The notes under the pieces are model-generated. The model saw only the letters and a program-made list of their open reading frames with translations. It did not search any database and was not told the DNA's origin. A stretch of DNA of 64,000 bases from Symbiotaphrina buchneri (taxonomy: Eukaryota > Ascomycota > Symbiotaphrinales > Symbiotaphrinaceae), in the NCBI GenBank assembly GCA_001599915.1, contig BCIG01000012.1, forward strand, positions 62,001 to 126,000, in the 5' to 3' direction. The position numbers and the translations under genes were made by a program. Shown here one piece after another: positions 11,413 through 22,234 of this stretch. The stretch's first letter is position 1, and every line of letters begins with the position of its first letter.

Positions 11413-12770
11413 GACCTGGGCCTGTTCTATTCGTGCCAGGTATTCTCCAGCTCCTCCAGCGTCCTAGCTTCGTTGACTCTATCTCTTCGTGGTTTATTCG
11501 GCAAACAAGCTTTAGGCGTCGGCGTTTCGAGTTGGCCTGAGCCTGGACGCCTTCGGTGTGAGCGGATAGGCAGGTCAGGCGTCGCCCTGCAGCTTTTCGC
11601 TGGTCCCTCACGTTGGGCGTCGGGTCAATTGATCTCTCCAATGCTGTTTAGCATACATGACACAGATTATCTTGGTCGAATTGTGCAAGATGACGGTTCG
11701 CGGTTGGCTGCAGACGATGGAAGTTTGGTAGCGCTCAGGCGGCGGGGGGAGGTGGCTGGGCTGAGTCGGCAAAGCGAGCGGTCCAAGCACAGCACTCAAT
11801 ATGCTTGATTCTTTGTCAACAGTCCGCCTTGGTAAATACCTAGCTCTGAGAATGGGGAGATATCAACATAGAACTCGCTCTGGATTCAATGTTTCAACTC
11901 CCGAGGAATGCAATGCGCATGTCAGTGCCGCGAGCTTATGTTGCGGCAAAAGGGGTGCAAGAATGCCGGACCATTTTTGACACTTTCTCAGGGCGGTCGG
12001 CGTTGATTGGCTCACAAGCTGCGACTCCAACCTAAAGCACCAGGACCCTGACATTGGAGCAGACAACATCCCTGCCGTACAGCTTATTTCTGCCTGCACT
12101 TGCAGGTCGGATAAACTGTGCTTCTAGCAATTATGACAACGTTTGAGATGTTTCTAGTTACTATTTAGTGCCCTTCAGACCGGCCGGCTATGTCTCCCGC
12201 ATCTAAAAAGGACGACGCTATCTGCAGTTCTCCAGAAGATTGCCTCATTTCACGCGGGACTACGTTCTTCTAGGAACAAACACTAACGCAGAAGCGAGTC
12301 AGGGATTGCATTGTATTTTTTGAAAGCAGAATTGAATTAGACAGCTAAAATGGACCCCTTGTATCAATATCGTGGAATGGCGATCATCATCGCAGAACCG
12401 ATACGCTTAACAAGTCCGAGCTCACATAACGGAGGAGACAATATTATTTCGAGCACTGTAGCTCCACATCAGACCTGTTGCTTCTCTGCTGACTTCTTGG
12501 AGGCGAATCTCTTCCCAATACAATGAGCTCGAGGGAAGAATCCATCGGACGTCAACCCCCCCTGGTGTCCACTGATCACTCTCCGATGGCTCGCCGGTTT
12601 TCCCACCCGATAACAAAATAATTATCACATTCTTCTTCGGTCATATACTACTGGCCGATCCGGCCCGCTTGAGAGCGTATGGGTAGGAACGCCGACACTC
12701 AGACGGCCGTATAATGATATCCGGAATACACAACCAACAGAATAATTCATGGAAAACTGGCATTTGTTCG
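11413..12770. other. intergenic, possible extra 5' exon of TeaR-like gene
   Basis: The first 50 bp (to about 11464) read in frame with the TeaR-like gene and look coding. A small ATG-started minus-strand segment at about 11620-11663 (MYAKQHWRDQL) ends in a GTGAGG donor-like site but its phase does not join cleanly. The rest, including the 3' flank of the sulfotransferase-like gene, shows no gene. Confidence 0.35.
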
Positions 12771-13781
12771 TCATGCTCGCAGCCTCAGAGCTTTCATGTA
12801 CTCGTAATCAGGCATCGCAGCCCTCACTCTTTTCTCGATTTCCTCGGCTTCCTCAGTACCGAACTCGGCTCTCCATTTCTTTGCCTCTTCGTCGATATCT
12901 AGTTCAGCAGAAGTCTTCCCTCCAACAATGCCTGAAGACTCAGATAGCGTGGAGAGCATCCTCCTTTCGACGGTGGGCATCTTCTCTAAGTCTTCTTTGC
13001 TTGCAGACTCCCAAGTGAACTTCAGCTTTGCGGGATCTAATCTGATCATGGCGCTATATTTCAGTACTACATCAGGCTTGGTCATGATATCGTCCGCATC
13101 GAGGATGATTGGCCAAGCAACGTTGAAACCAGGAGTCGCTTTAGAATTCTCCAGGCTTTGGGTATACCAGTCATACAAAGTCCGTGACCAATGCATCGTC
13201 ATCTCTAGGGCATGATGCCTAGTCTCCGTCCTGGCAACTTCACGACCTTCAAGGTCAATGGATGTGCAGTACATCGAGGGAAACACCAAAGCAGGGTGAC
13301 GGATCAAGAAAGTAGGTAGCCAAGTCTTCAGATATCCATCCGGTAGCACAGTTTCGTTCAGGGGTGAGCGTGTCTGCTCCGCAAAGACACTCAGCGTCCA
13401 GGGTGGCTCAGCAGTACTCTCCGGGCCGAATACCAATTTGGTCTCGGAAATCGGCTCCATCAGACATAATGCATGCTCCTTGACGAAAGAACTCTTGCCT
13501 GCATCTTCCGCCGCACGCTCATGTTCCTGAAGCTTGTTGAAGCAGCTTTCAAAACTGCTCATTATTTCGGTCCTTTCTTCCAGCGTCCAGTCATTGAGAT
13601 GCCTGCCTGTAACTTTGAATTGACGAAGTCGGTATTCCATTGTGGGCAGGAAGAAGTAACCTCCTTTAGCATTGGGCAGCAGGCTCTGTTGGTCTTCCAG
13701 CGCCAGGATGCGAAGCAGCAGATTGGACGCTGTTCGCGGATAGCTCAATAGGAGAAATTTCCGAGGTGCCTCCGGACTCAT
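12771..13781 (-). CDS. P-loop sulfotransferase-like protein
   Basis: A single-exon gene for 336 residues with ATG at 13781. The N-terminus LLLSYPRTASNLLLRIL matches the 5'-phosphosulfate-binding loop of the sulfotransferase / P-loop superfamily (YPRTxSxLL form common in fungal members). The middle has PTFLIRHPALVFPSMY, the second conserved element (xFLxRxPxxxxxSxY) that in sulfotransferases contributes the 3'-phosphate-binding Arg and Ser. The C-terminal half is helical and charged. No signal peptide or membrane segment is seen, so it is probably cytosolic. The acceptor molecule cannot be told from sequence; such genes occur both alone and in metabolite clusters, and no polyketide or peptide synthase is nearby here. 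Confidence 0.75.
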   Translation of the reverse strand: MSPEAPRKFLLLSYPRTASNLLLRILALEDQQSLLPNAKGGYFFLPTMEYRLRQFKVTGRHLNDWTLEERTEIMSSFESCFNKLQEHERAAEDAGKSSFVKEHALCLMEPISETKLVFGPESTAEPPWTLSVFAEQTRSPLNETVLPDGYLKTWLPTFLIRHPALVFPSMYCTSIDLEGREVARTETRHHALEMTMHWSRTLYDWYTQSLENSKATPGFNVAWPIILDADDIMTKPDVVLKYSAMIRLDPAKLKFTWESASKEDLEKMPTVERRMLSTLSESSGIVGGKTSAELDIDEEAKKWRAEFGTEEAEEIEKRVRAAMPDYEYMKALRLRA

Positions 13782-15099
13782 AGCTTTGCATAAGTTTTGT
13801 TAGAGCCGGCTTCGAAAACCAGGAAAGGTATTGAATGGAGTATATGTCTATAGGACCATTATGCATTGGCTTTTACTGTTGATAAGATAGGATGAACTGG
13901 TGAGCGGTTCCGTGCTAGGGCAAGTCCGCTCACTGCCGGCGCTAGGTGGCCCGCCCGCCTTAGCGTTGTCCGGGGTAAATAAGCTTATCTGATACCTTGT
14001 TTTTGATATCCCCCAAGCCACCCCTTCACCAAAGGACCCTACCTTGATCGCCCAGGAAAACAAATGGTTATTTCGGAGCAAACCGACCGTTTATAAGGAA
14101 TACTACTCCAAAAGCATCATTATTGCTAGCATGATTGTTTCTTCTGGTGTAGTGAGGGCTTACTTTTATTCCTGCCCTGAGGACTCTTCTCCCGGCAGAC
14201 AGGTTCTATCAGCAGAGCTAAACTTGCAAAAACAAGGTTGAGGGCTCTTTGATGACAGGGACATCTTTGTGCTGCTGAATATTGGTCCGCTGTTTCATTG
14301 TAGAAATTCTGGTGTCCACACTAGCTTCGGTGTATTTTGATATGAAAACTGAACATGAAGTAGCCAAAGAATAATCTTTACTGCGGCCCATATCAATGCT
14401 TTAGTATCATTGATGGTCTAGTAAGAGAAATCAAAGCAAAGCAAGCATGAAAAAGATTAGCTGTGACAGATTTGTAGTACAATTGAGTAGTCATACAACA
14501 GAATTTCTACGATATAGTAACCATCTTAGTCAGTAACATCAACAGGTTACAGGTAGGTATCTGTAAATAGCGCCTTCATCCCCCTGGCTTTGTAGAGAGC
14601 GGCCTGCCCAAGTTGAATATATATATTACTATAAGGCTTTCCTATTCAACGAAATCAGACGGTGGTCGAAGCGAGTAATACGGTTCTCCCCATGATGCCA
14701 AATTACCCAATTGGGAATCTGGTAAAGGGAGGCTTAGCTTGTCGTGCGTACATCATCACCTGATTAACACACTTGTGTGTTCGAGTCCTGGTAAAATCTA
14801 CCTTTCTTCGATTGGGATTTTCATAGGGTGCCCTGGCCGCTTTGCGGTCATGGCCCCGAACTTTTTGCATCGTAGATTCCTGATTGTCTTTGTGTTTTTC
14901 CTTCTTTTTGCTTTGCGTTATCCACGCATCGAGTCGGGTCCTACCTGCTGGGTTAGCTTCTGCCGATCTCGATTCGCAAGAGCTCGGTTCTGGAGACGAT
15001 GCCAACAAGATCGGGAAGGAGCGAACCATTGCCATTCAGATGAGGCAGGAACGGCTTCAAATCCCAGGGCGCTAGGAGGGACCAGATGGCTATAAATAC
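13782..15099. other. gene-poor intergenic, left part
   Basis: AT-rich sequence with no supported gene. A TATA-like CTATAAATAC on the plus strand lies at 15089-15098 near the left end of the duplicated unit described separately. A tRNA B-box-like GTTCGAGTCC at 14779-14788 has no matching cloverleaf. Confidence 0.35.
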
Positions 15100-15620
15100 A
15101 GGCGTATCCTGCCAGTTCCCTCGATCTTTTCTTCTTGTCTTCTCCTCATCATGACACGACACCCGCTGCGAAGATCAACCACACCCACGATGTACTGGTT
15201 CAAATGCTACCATATACACTGGTGTCTTTGCTTTCGTTTAGATTTCCACCTGCCACACTCGCCTATTCCATAGCACCCTCGGCTGCAAGGAACTCAGAGC
15301 GCTGTCACGCAGACACGCGTCTTGCTTCTTCAGCATAGTCCTCTCTGGGAGAGTATATGCTTTAAGCTTCAGTTCATCATTGTTCCTGACCCCCCGTGTT
15401 GCAATCTTCACGGATACTTCAGGCAAGTGTGGTTCCTTGCTCTGTTGGTTTCCACTTTCTTTGGCACTCACCCCTCCAATAATGAGCCAAAATCATGGTT
15501 TTCATACAAAGTTGTGATGAGAAAATACTCGACTGAGGAGGTGCGAACAAACAGGGCCCGCAGCCGGTATTTATACCACGGTTGCTTCCCTCGCTTTGCC
15601 GCATGTCACCCCCCTTGCTT
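15100..15620 (-). repeat. diverged direct repeat, copy 1
   Basis: This stretch is an imperfect copy of 15960-16350. Matching landmarks in the same order are: ATCATGACACGACAC versus TTCATAACACAACCAC; GGAACTCAGA; CAGCATAGTCCTCTCTG followed by GAGAGTATATGCTT and AAGCTTCA; TTCATCATTGTTCC; and GGTATTTATAC with a nearby CGCAGCCGG/TGCAGTTGG. On the minus strand the right end gives a TATA box (TATAAATA at 15568-15575) followed about 75 bp later by AAACCATGA. Differences include substitutions and indels, so the copies are old. Copy 1 contains a longer insert between the ATG and the conserved CATATACTCTC segment. Confidence 0.65.
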
Positions 15621-15959
15621 ATCTAGTGACTGCCTTCAGTATCTACCGTGTCAAGACTGCTTTGTATGCGGCACCTTGCTGGCTACTCACCATATAAGGC
15701 ACACAAGCTTTTCGGTTACACAGAGCACAAGGCTACCTTCTGACTTATGCTCTCAAGTCAAATCCTGTGAATAGTCGATTGTTGGTCATCCAATGTCTTA
15801 ATGATCGCCCATTTGCAGCGCTCATCAATACCGAATAAATGACTTTCAATTATCTACCCCTGGGTTGTACAAGGAGAAAAGATGTTTTAGATGGTCAAAG
15901 CTCAACATTAAGGTCCATTAACTGAAACAGCAACTTTCCACCATTGTTGCTGACGGAAA

Positions 15960-16350
15960 CGGCCGATTCTTCATCCATACGTTCCCAAGGTCTCTTGATG
16001 GCTTACGTCTTCCTTGACGTACTTCATAACACAACCACGAGCAAGAGCATCAACAGCACGGAGTCGTTTACTCATCCGCTTACTCCCCAGGCTGTCACTG
16101 TCCATCCCATGTGTCTCTCATCTCACGGAACTCAGACAGGGGTGCGCCATCACATGGCCAGGTCCCCTCTCCAGCATAGTCCTCTCTGCGAGAGTATATG
16201 CTTGAAGCTTCAATTTCATCATTGTTCCACGGCCGTGTTTCATGGTTTTCTATACAAAACTGGCGAGGAAAAGAAGGGCCTGCAGTTGGTATTTATACGA
16301 CAGTTGGCCTCGCTAGACTGGATTCGTTTTCCTTTCAGTATGTGACCAAC
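15960..16350 (-). repeat. diverged direct repeat, copy 2
   Basis: Second copy of the unit at 15100-15620, shorter by deletion or lacking the insert. It holds the minus-strand TATA box at 16292-16298 and the AAAACCATGA start context of the small ORF annotated at 16118-16243. The two copies are direct repeats about 0.8 kb apart, with no inverted termini or target-site duplications that would mark a transposon. Confidence 0.65.
16118..16243 (-). CDS. candidate 41-residue small ORF in duplicated unit
   Basis: ATG at 16243 reads 41 codons (MKHGRGTMMKLKLQAYTLAE...CLSSVR) to TGA at 16118. A TATAAAT lies about 50 bp upstream, and the start context AAACCATGA is shared with copy 1. In copy 1 the peptide core KLKAYTLPERTMLKK is visible on the minus strand at about 15320-15370 but in a different frame from its own AAACCATGA. 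The peptide is basic, has no clear signal sequence and matches no family I know. It may be only a transcribed repeat. Confidence 0.2.
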   Translation of the reverse strand: MKHGRGTMMKLKLQAYTLAERTMLERGPGHVMAHPCLSSVR

Positions 16351-16935
16351 TACCTTCTGCCTCTATCGGTTCTGCCAGAGGCATTACCTTGTCGGCCATT
16401 CCGTTACACGCTTCCCATGGCTGCTCAGTAAATCTATGGCAAAACCCCTTTCTTACACGTACCACCTTGCTGGTTAGAGCCGACTAAGATATGAAGGCAC
16501 TCCGCAACGCGGAACCGGACCGACTCGTCAATTCTTCTCAAACCCTTCACGACTACACTAGTTTGCTGCGAATTGAGGTGTAATTTTGTAGATAATGAAT
16601 GACCGTGGATTTGACACTGCCCCGGACTATCCAGAAATTAATTATGCTACCCCTGAGTTCCCCTGAGTCGGTGGTCCGACACCATGATTACTCAGCAACC
16701 GGAGAAATATGGCCGGGTTTCCGATCGCATCCATCCGTTCCGCCGCCATCGTCATCTTCATCTCCATCTGAATCTTTCCCCCGATCATTTGGATTAATCG
16801 TCTTTGTGGCACCGACCGCAGAAGGACTATTAGTCAAATGCGTCTATATTGCTCCCGCGACCAAAACACGACACGCGAAAGGAACTGAACCACCCACGAT
16901 CTCCTTCATGCGGCTTGCGCCTGCGCCCCGCAAGG
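16351..16935. other. LMBR1-family gene upstream region
   Basis: About 580 bp between the duplicated unit and the LMBR1-family gene. The part after 16700 is C/T-rich, as in many fungal 5' leaders. An in-frame extension upstream of the chosen start exists to an ATG at 16849 but is proline- and arginine-rich and less likely translated. Confidence 0.35.
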
Positions 16936-19050
16936 ATGGCAGCAATCACAACCACGGTGGCTAGATCGGGCGTCGGTTCTGACATATTTGCTGTCTCAGC
17001 AATACTTGTTATATCTGCGGCTGTACTACTTCTATTGCGGCATTTCCTGCCTCTCCGGACCACGCCGGCGTATCTACTGGTTCCAATCTTTCTGGCCTTG
17101 GCGTTGCCTGCGAGTATCATCCTTCTGGTTCCGATAGATCTTGCTTCGACTTCTGGGACAAGCGATGATGAGACTAGAGGTATATGGCTTCCGGACAGGG
17201 TTCTGTTGGTGGCTTGGAGGATAACATATTGGTTGACGTTCGTGTTGACGTGGTATGTGGATGCGCGCTGTCGCGGAGACATCGAGAGCTGATGACATTG
17301 CAGGTTTATCTTGCCAATACTTGGATCCTATGCTGAGGCAGGCTACCGGAGCACGAAAGGACGACTGATGTACTCTTTGAAGGAAAACGCCCGCTATCAG
17401 CTCATGGTGTTAGGATCTGGAGTTGTTGGCCTGATCTACATGATCATTCAGTACGGCTTTCATTTGACCTCAATCAAGGCCTTGGTGATGGCACTTTCAT
17501 ACTTCTGGGGATTGATATTTGCTATATATTTGATGGGTCACGGCTTGGTGGCTATTCCTCGGAAATTTTTCCGTAATGCAAGCGTCAGCGGACGACTGCG
17601 GCGGATACACTTGCAGGCACCCCAAATCCATGATAACCTTGACGATGCAATAGTCGAGTTGGAAGAATTGGAGGCACAAGTGGATGAGTTGCAAAAGAGG
17701 AAGAATGGTACTGGGGGACAATTTAGGGAGTGGATCGAGGACCTGGCGGATGTTTCCAGCACACCGTATGTGCGAGCGACCAGTGATCCCATCAGAGGCA
17801 GAGCACAAGGCGCTTCGGTACCTACGGTGATAACAGAGGGCTATCTCGCAGAGCTGACAAAAAAGCTCATGGCTGCTAGACACAAGCGCATCCGATATGT
17901 CGAGGCATGGGATCGCCTTGTCCAGGAAGCTGCAGATACGCAAGCCATACTAGATACATCAGCATCGAAGCGCCTCGAATTCGGCAGGAGTCCTCGCACT
18001 GCTACGGGATGGCAACGAGTTACCATTTTGACACCATATACGCGGTACCTGCTGCATGCGTACATTCTTCCTGGCATCCGTTACATTCACGGGGGCATCT
18101 TCAGCCTCGCTTCAATCTGCATTATCTGGTCTGAACTCATTAAGACCGTCTTCCCCCAATTATCTGTCATTGCACTCACTGTCGTCCACCATCCTGGTAG
18201 CGACCGGGGTCAGGTTGGGTTCGCCGGCCAAGTCATAGCTGCAGCGTGGATCCTCTACATGTGTGCTGCAGCCCTTGAATCCATACTAGAAGCCAAGGTC
18301 TGGCGAGGCCGAGCCCTTGTACGCCGCAACACCTACGGGGAAAGCGCATGCTGGTATGCAGGACAGGTTGCTAAGCTCACGGTGCCTTTGACGTACAATT
18401 TCATCACCTTCCTACCGCGGGAAGTTCACCGCAGCACTATGTTCTACCAGTTTCTGGGCAAGCTGATCGACCTTACCCCACTGGGAAAGAATTTCGATTA
18501 CGTCTTCCCTTGCTTCATCCTCCTACCCGTCTGTGCTACTCTGTTCAATCTGTACGGCAAGATCAAGAACATCTTCGGCTTTGGCATTCTGGACGACCCG
18601 GACGAGGAGAACCCAACTGGCTTCGGTACCGGCGGCTGGCGCGAGGGCCGCGACTTGATTGAGCGGGAGCTGCATGGCACAAGCTCAACGCTCGGCATAG
18701 CCACTCCGGGAACCCGCACACCCCGCCCTGCCTCGCTGGCAGACAGGGACACTAGTCCACTGGGCGCGACCACCCGCGCCGGACCTGCGGACAGAACATC
18801 AGCCCGGCGGGCAGCTCGTACGAGGATAGAGGAGGATGAAGACGAGGGAGGCTTCTTCCAAGATCTCGCGCACCGTGTTCGGAATACTTTGGATACCACG
18901 GAACGTCCAGCTTGGTTGCAGGGCTTAGGTGAGGGCATCAAGCGGCCAAAGTGGATGGGCGGACCAAACAGCGGAGAGGGCAGTGGACCTGCTAGCGGTT
19001 TCGCGAGGTGGTTTGGTGGTAGGCCTGCCGATGGAAGAGTGCGGTTATAG
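16936..19050 (+). CDS. LMBR1-domain (LMBRD2-like) multipass membrane protein
   Basis: Two exons, 16936-17252 and 17304-19050, joined through a 51-nt intron (GTATGT...TTGCAG), encode 687 residues. Start MAAITTTVARSG puts a short tail before the first membrane helix. About nine hydrophobic segments are visible: five in the first 200 residues (for example IFAVSAILVISAAVLLLL, and FILPILGSYAEAGYRS at the exon junction), a cytosolic loop with a coiled-coil stretch (DDAIVELEELEAQVDELQ), then four more, ending in a Ser/Arg-rich cytosolic tail. The segment after helix 3 (LGSYAEAG...KENARYQLMVLG) is the family signature I used. LMBR1-type proteins are related to lipocalin receptors and the lysosomal cobalamin exporter LMBD1; for fungal members a vesicle or plasma-membrane role is only presumed. 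The MAAI start is preferred over an upstream ATG at 16849. Confidence 0.8.
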
Positions 19051-19573
19051 CAATGATGTACCTTCTGCCGGATCTCTGTGTATATGCATTGGGTGGCGTC
19101 GTGTTGCGGATGAACTCCGCTGGAGTCCTTATGGATGACAATCGTTTCAAAGCAAGCTATACCATCTGTTGCTGTGACGGCGCTGAACCTATACTTATAT
19201 AGAGTAATGTCTAATGGAAATATCAGATCAGACAGTGCACATGCTGTGCATATCGAGCCCACCCCTAATTCCGTGACAATACCCCTCATCATCGGAGGTC
19301 CGCATGGGTCATCACGAGCGTCGTAACCTGACCATGCAGGCTTGTTTCACACTCCCATACCGGGGATTCTTACCTCCGGCAGAGACGCCTCGTAGCGAAA
19401 GAAATTGCTCGTCCCCGGGAATACGCCGTGGTGTGCCCTTGCAAGGAAGAGTGCATCCCATACACATGATGACCCTTAATATGGATCAACAGCTTCTCAA
19501 TTGAGCAGGGATGTTTGTACGATGTTTGTCTGCCATGGAGCAGATAGTTGGATACCAAATCAAGGCGCAAGCT
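19051..19573. other. convergent 3' flanks
   Basis: About 520 bp between two genes that end toward each other; it should hold both 3' untranslated regions. No gene or repeat is seen. Confidence 0.4.
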
Positions 19574-22234
19574 TCACCCTTCGCGCCGACGACGACCCGT
19601 CAAGTCTCTCAAGGAGAGTTGACTAATTGATGGAGTTGACTTGTGCGAGGATGAAGCGAGTGCGGCAGGGTCAATCTTTACCATCGCTTCCTCAAGCTCC
19701 TTCTTGATAGCTCGGCGCGAGCTCCGGCGCTCCGAGTAGTACAAGGGCGAAAGAAAAAGAGTGGTTGCAAGCAGTGCCCAATCGGCGAATCGTTCAAGAT
19801 TTGCGTTAGACTGTACCAGGTCCCAAGGGAGGCGTCCTTGCTGATCTCTTTGCAACGGGTCCGCTCCGTGCTGAAGTAGGAACGTTACATGATCCTCTTG
19901 GAGACAGATTGAGGCCCAATGTAGAAGGGTTAGCCCATTGCGGTCTTTGCCATTGACATCCGCCCCAGCTTTGAACAGAATTCGCATGTTCTTCATTAGC
20001 CCAAGCTCCATCTTATGCGATGGATAATGGTACCCATGCAGTAGTTCATCCGCAGATGCACCGTGAAGAAGCAAAACCTCGAGCGCCTCCCCACCCCAGT
20101 TATCCACACCCCAGTGACTCCCAACCCGGTGCGTCAGCCCAACCAGCATGCTTGGATAGACAACGATACCATCATCTTCGTTTGGCAACCTCTCGATCTT
20201 GGCTCCTGCTTCAGAAAGCAGGGTATGGATTGCTTTAAGCGACAAAGACGGTCCAGGACCCATTGTATCTACCCAGGAGGCCCTTGCATGAAGTTGATGA
20301 ATGGCCAAAGAAAGGGCCGTGTGTCCATTGGCTATCAGATTGGGATCCGCTCTGTGTTTCAACAAGAACCTGACATTCTCCGCGGCGAGTCGAAGCACCG
20401 CCCAGTGAAGCGGAGGTCGAGTGGCTTCCAACTGGTCAACATTTGCACCTCTTTCTATCAGCAATTCTGCCAGTTCATAATTGCCGGCTTTTAGAGCAAT
20501 TGTAAGAGCACCGGATTCCCGCTGTTCGTGTCTTATCTCTACCGAAGGACGGTAGACTGAATCGGGCTCCGCCACTCCCTCATTTTTAGAAAAAATGTTC
20601 ACATCAGCACCTCTTTCAAGAAGAAGATCTAAGACGCCGCGCTGATTGCCGTACACTGCAGCATGCAGTGGTGCGTATTGCCACTGTCCTTTTGTCAGCT
20701 CATCATTGGCTCCCTTGTCAAGTAGTCGAGAAACCCTCCCAATCTGTCCCGTTCTCGCAAAAGCGTGTAATGCATCCTCAAATAGCGAGTCAGCGTGAGT
20801 GCTATCATCTGCAGCCGAACGACCGGTATTACGCAGATATTCGCGGTTGAAATCCCAGCCAGAGTCTATCCGTCGACCGATTGTCCTTAATATTGGCTGC
20901 GAATTACTCTGACTCGAAGGCATGCTCCTCCCGGGTTCCAGAAGGGATTGCTCATCGATAGTCCCCTGTGAAGTGGCAGTGGCGGCCGCGGATCGCCGAC
21001 TCAAATCATCTCTGGCCCGTATGAATGCTGCATTTAGACCAAAGCCCGGACCAAATCTTGGACTACGGCTGGCTGTCGACTCTTCAGTAATCGTCGGACT
21101 TGTTGACCGGATCTGTTGGTTCTGATGCGAAGACCGAGTTTCGCCTGCGGTCATTTGGCTTACGGACCCGTCAACCGTGGACGACTCAATGGGAAGTGGT
21201 CCATCGGCAGCAATCGAAGGTACCGTATCCTGTTCCTGAGGATGTAGACTGGTAGGCCTTGGTTGTAGGTTCGCTGGAAGAGAGCCATCCACAGCCCGTT
21301 CGTCCCCACGTATGTTCCTGTTCGGTTCGACCATGCTCTGCTCCCCGGCTGACACTTCCAGCCCTTGCAACGCTGTGTTGGTCGTAACAGCCAGCTCCAT
21401 CGACTCATTAGCTGGTAGAGCCCCACCGGCGGTGTGTTCTGAAAGATCTCTGAGATCCCCTCCATCAAGTATTTGGCCCCTTGGTTGATCATTGACACGT
21501 TGCCCGCGTTTGGCAGACTGAAGTACCCGTCGGTAGGCGGTACTATTAACGACTTCGTCGTCGAATGCAAACGTTGTATCACTGAAGATACTAAGTGCTT
21601 CAATATCCAGGGATGTGCCATGGCTATGAATGCTTTTCCTGCGCTGAGAATCATGTAGCGATTTCGCACGTGTCTGTAAAGCATCAAGTCTCATCTGGTT
21701 GCCCTTGACCAGGTCTTTGACTTCTTTGAGAGAATGCCTGAATACAGCTTAGATCTTGACCTAAAGGATGAGGCAATGATATTACCGATGTACTATATCA
21801 GTAAGTAGTTTCAATGTGCCAGCTTGGCCTCTCATTTGGTCGAGAATATCTCGAATCTCACCATCACTCCATACAAAACGAACTCTATCAGCCCATGTGA
21901 ATAAACCATCCCCTACCGAAGTCCGCGTTAATTTCTTCATTTCCATATCCAATACGGCGAAGACTGTTGTACAGCTCGTAAGCGCCACGTCGAATGCCCG
22001 GGCTAGAGGCTTATAATTTTCGAACCGGGACTGAAGGGCAGTGCCTTCTTCCTCGAGTGATAGATGTAGATCGAGCAGGCATGATTGGATCGCCGAACTC
22101 TCAGTGGCAATTGATGCCAACAGGCGGGGAGCTCCTTTGTACTTCGTGATGATGGACTGGCATGTAACTGCAATTTCAGAAGCGATTTCAAGGAGGCTCC
22201 CGACGCTGGCGACTGCAGAAACAACGTCCAGCAT
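19574..22234 (-). CDS. HeLo-like N-domain / ankyrin-repeat protein
   Basis: Two exons, 21786-22234 and 19574-21737, with a 48-nt intron (GTAATA...TTCAG), give 870 residues. Residues 1-150 (MLDVVSAVASVGSLLEIASE..., with VTCQSIITKYKGAP and later MEMKKLT) look like the helical N-terminal domain found on fungal STAND/NLR-like proteins (Helo-like family). Residues about 150-470 are Ser/Thr-rich and disordered. Residues about 475-815 carry ankyrin repeats: APLHAAVYGNQRGVLDLLLERGADVN..., ALTIALKAGNYELAELLIERGANVD, PPLHWAVLRL...FLLKHRADPN, and LTLLHWASICLQEDHVTFLLQHGAD. There is no NACHT or NB-ARC domain between them. In related fungal proteins such N-domains signal or execute cell death in self/non-self responses; here that is inference. 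Confidence 0.75.

Noticed and set aside
14779-14788. tRNA B-box-like GTTCGAGTCC
   Set aside because: The flanking T-stem and acceptor positions do not pair (two mismatches in the T stem and an unpaired acceptor), so no cloverleaf forms.
18498-19292. 264-codon ORF antisense to the LMBR1-family gene
   Set aside because: It lies fully opposite a well-supported coding exon and its tail; no independent signature.
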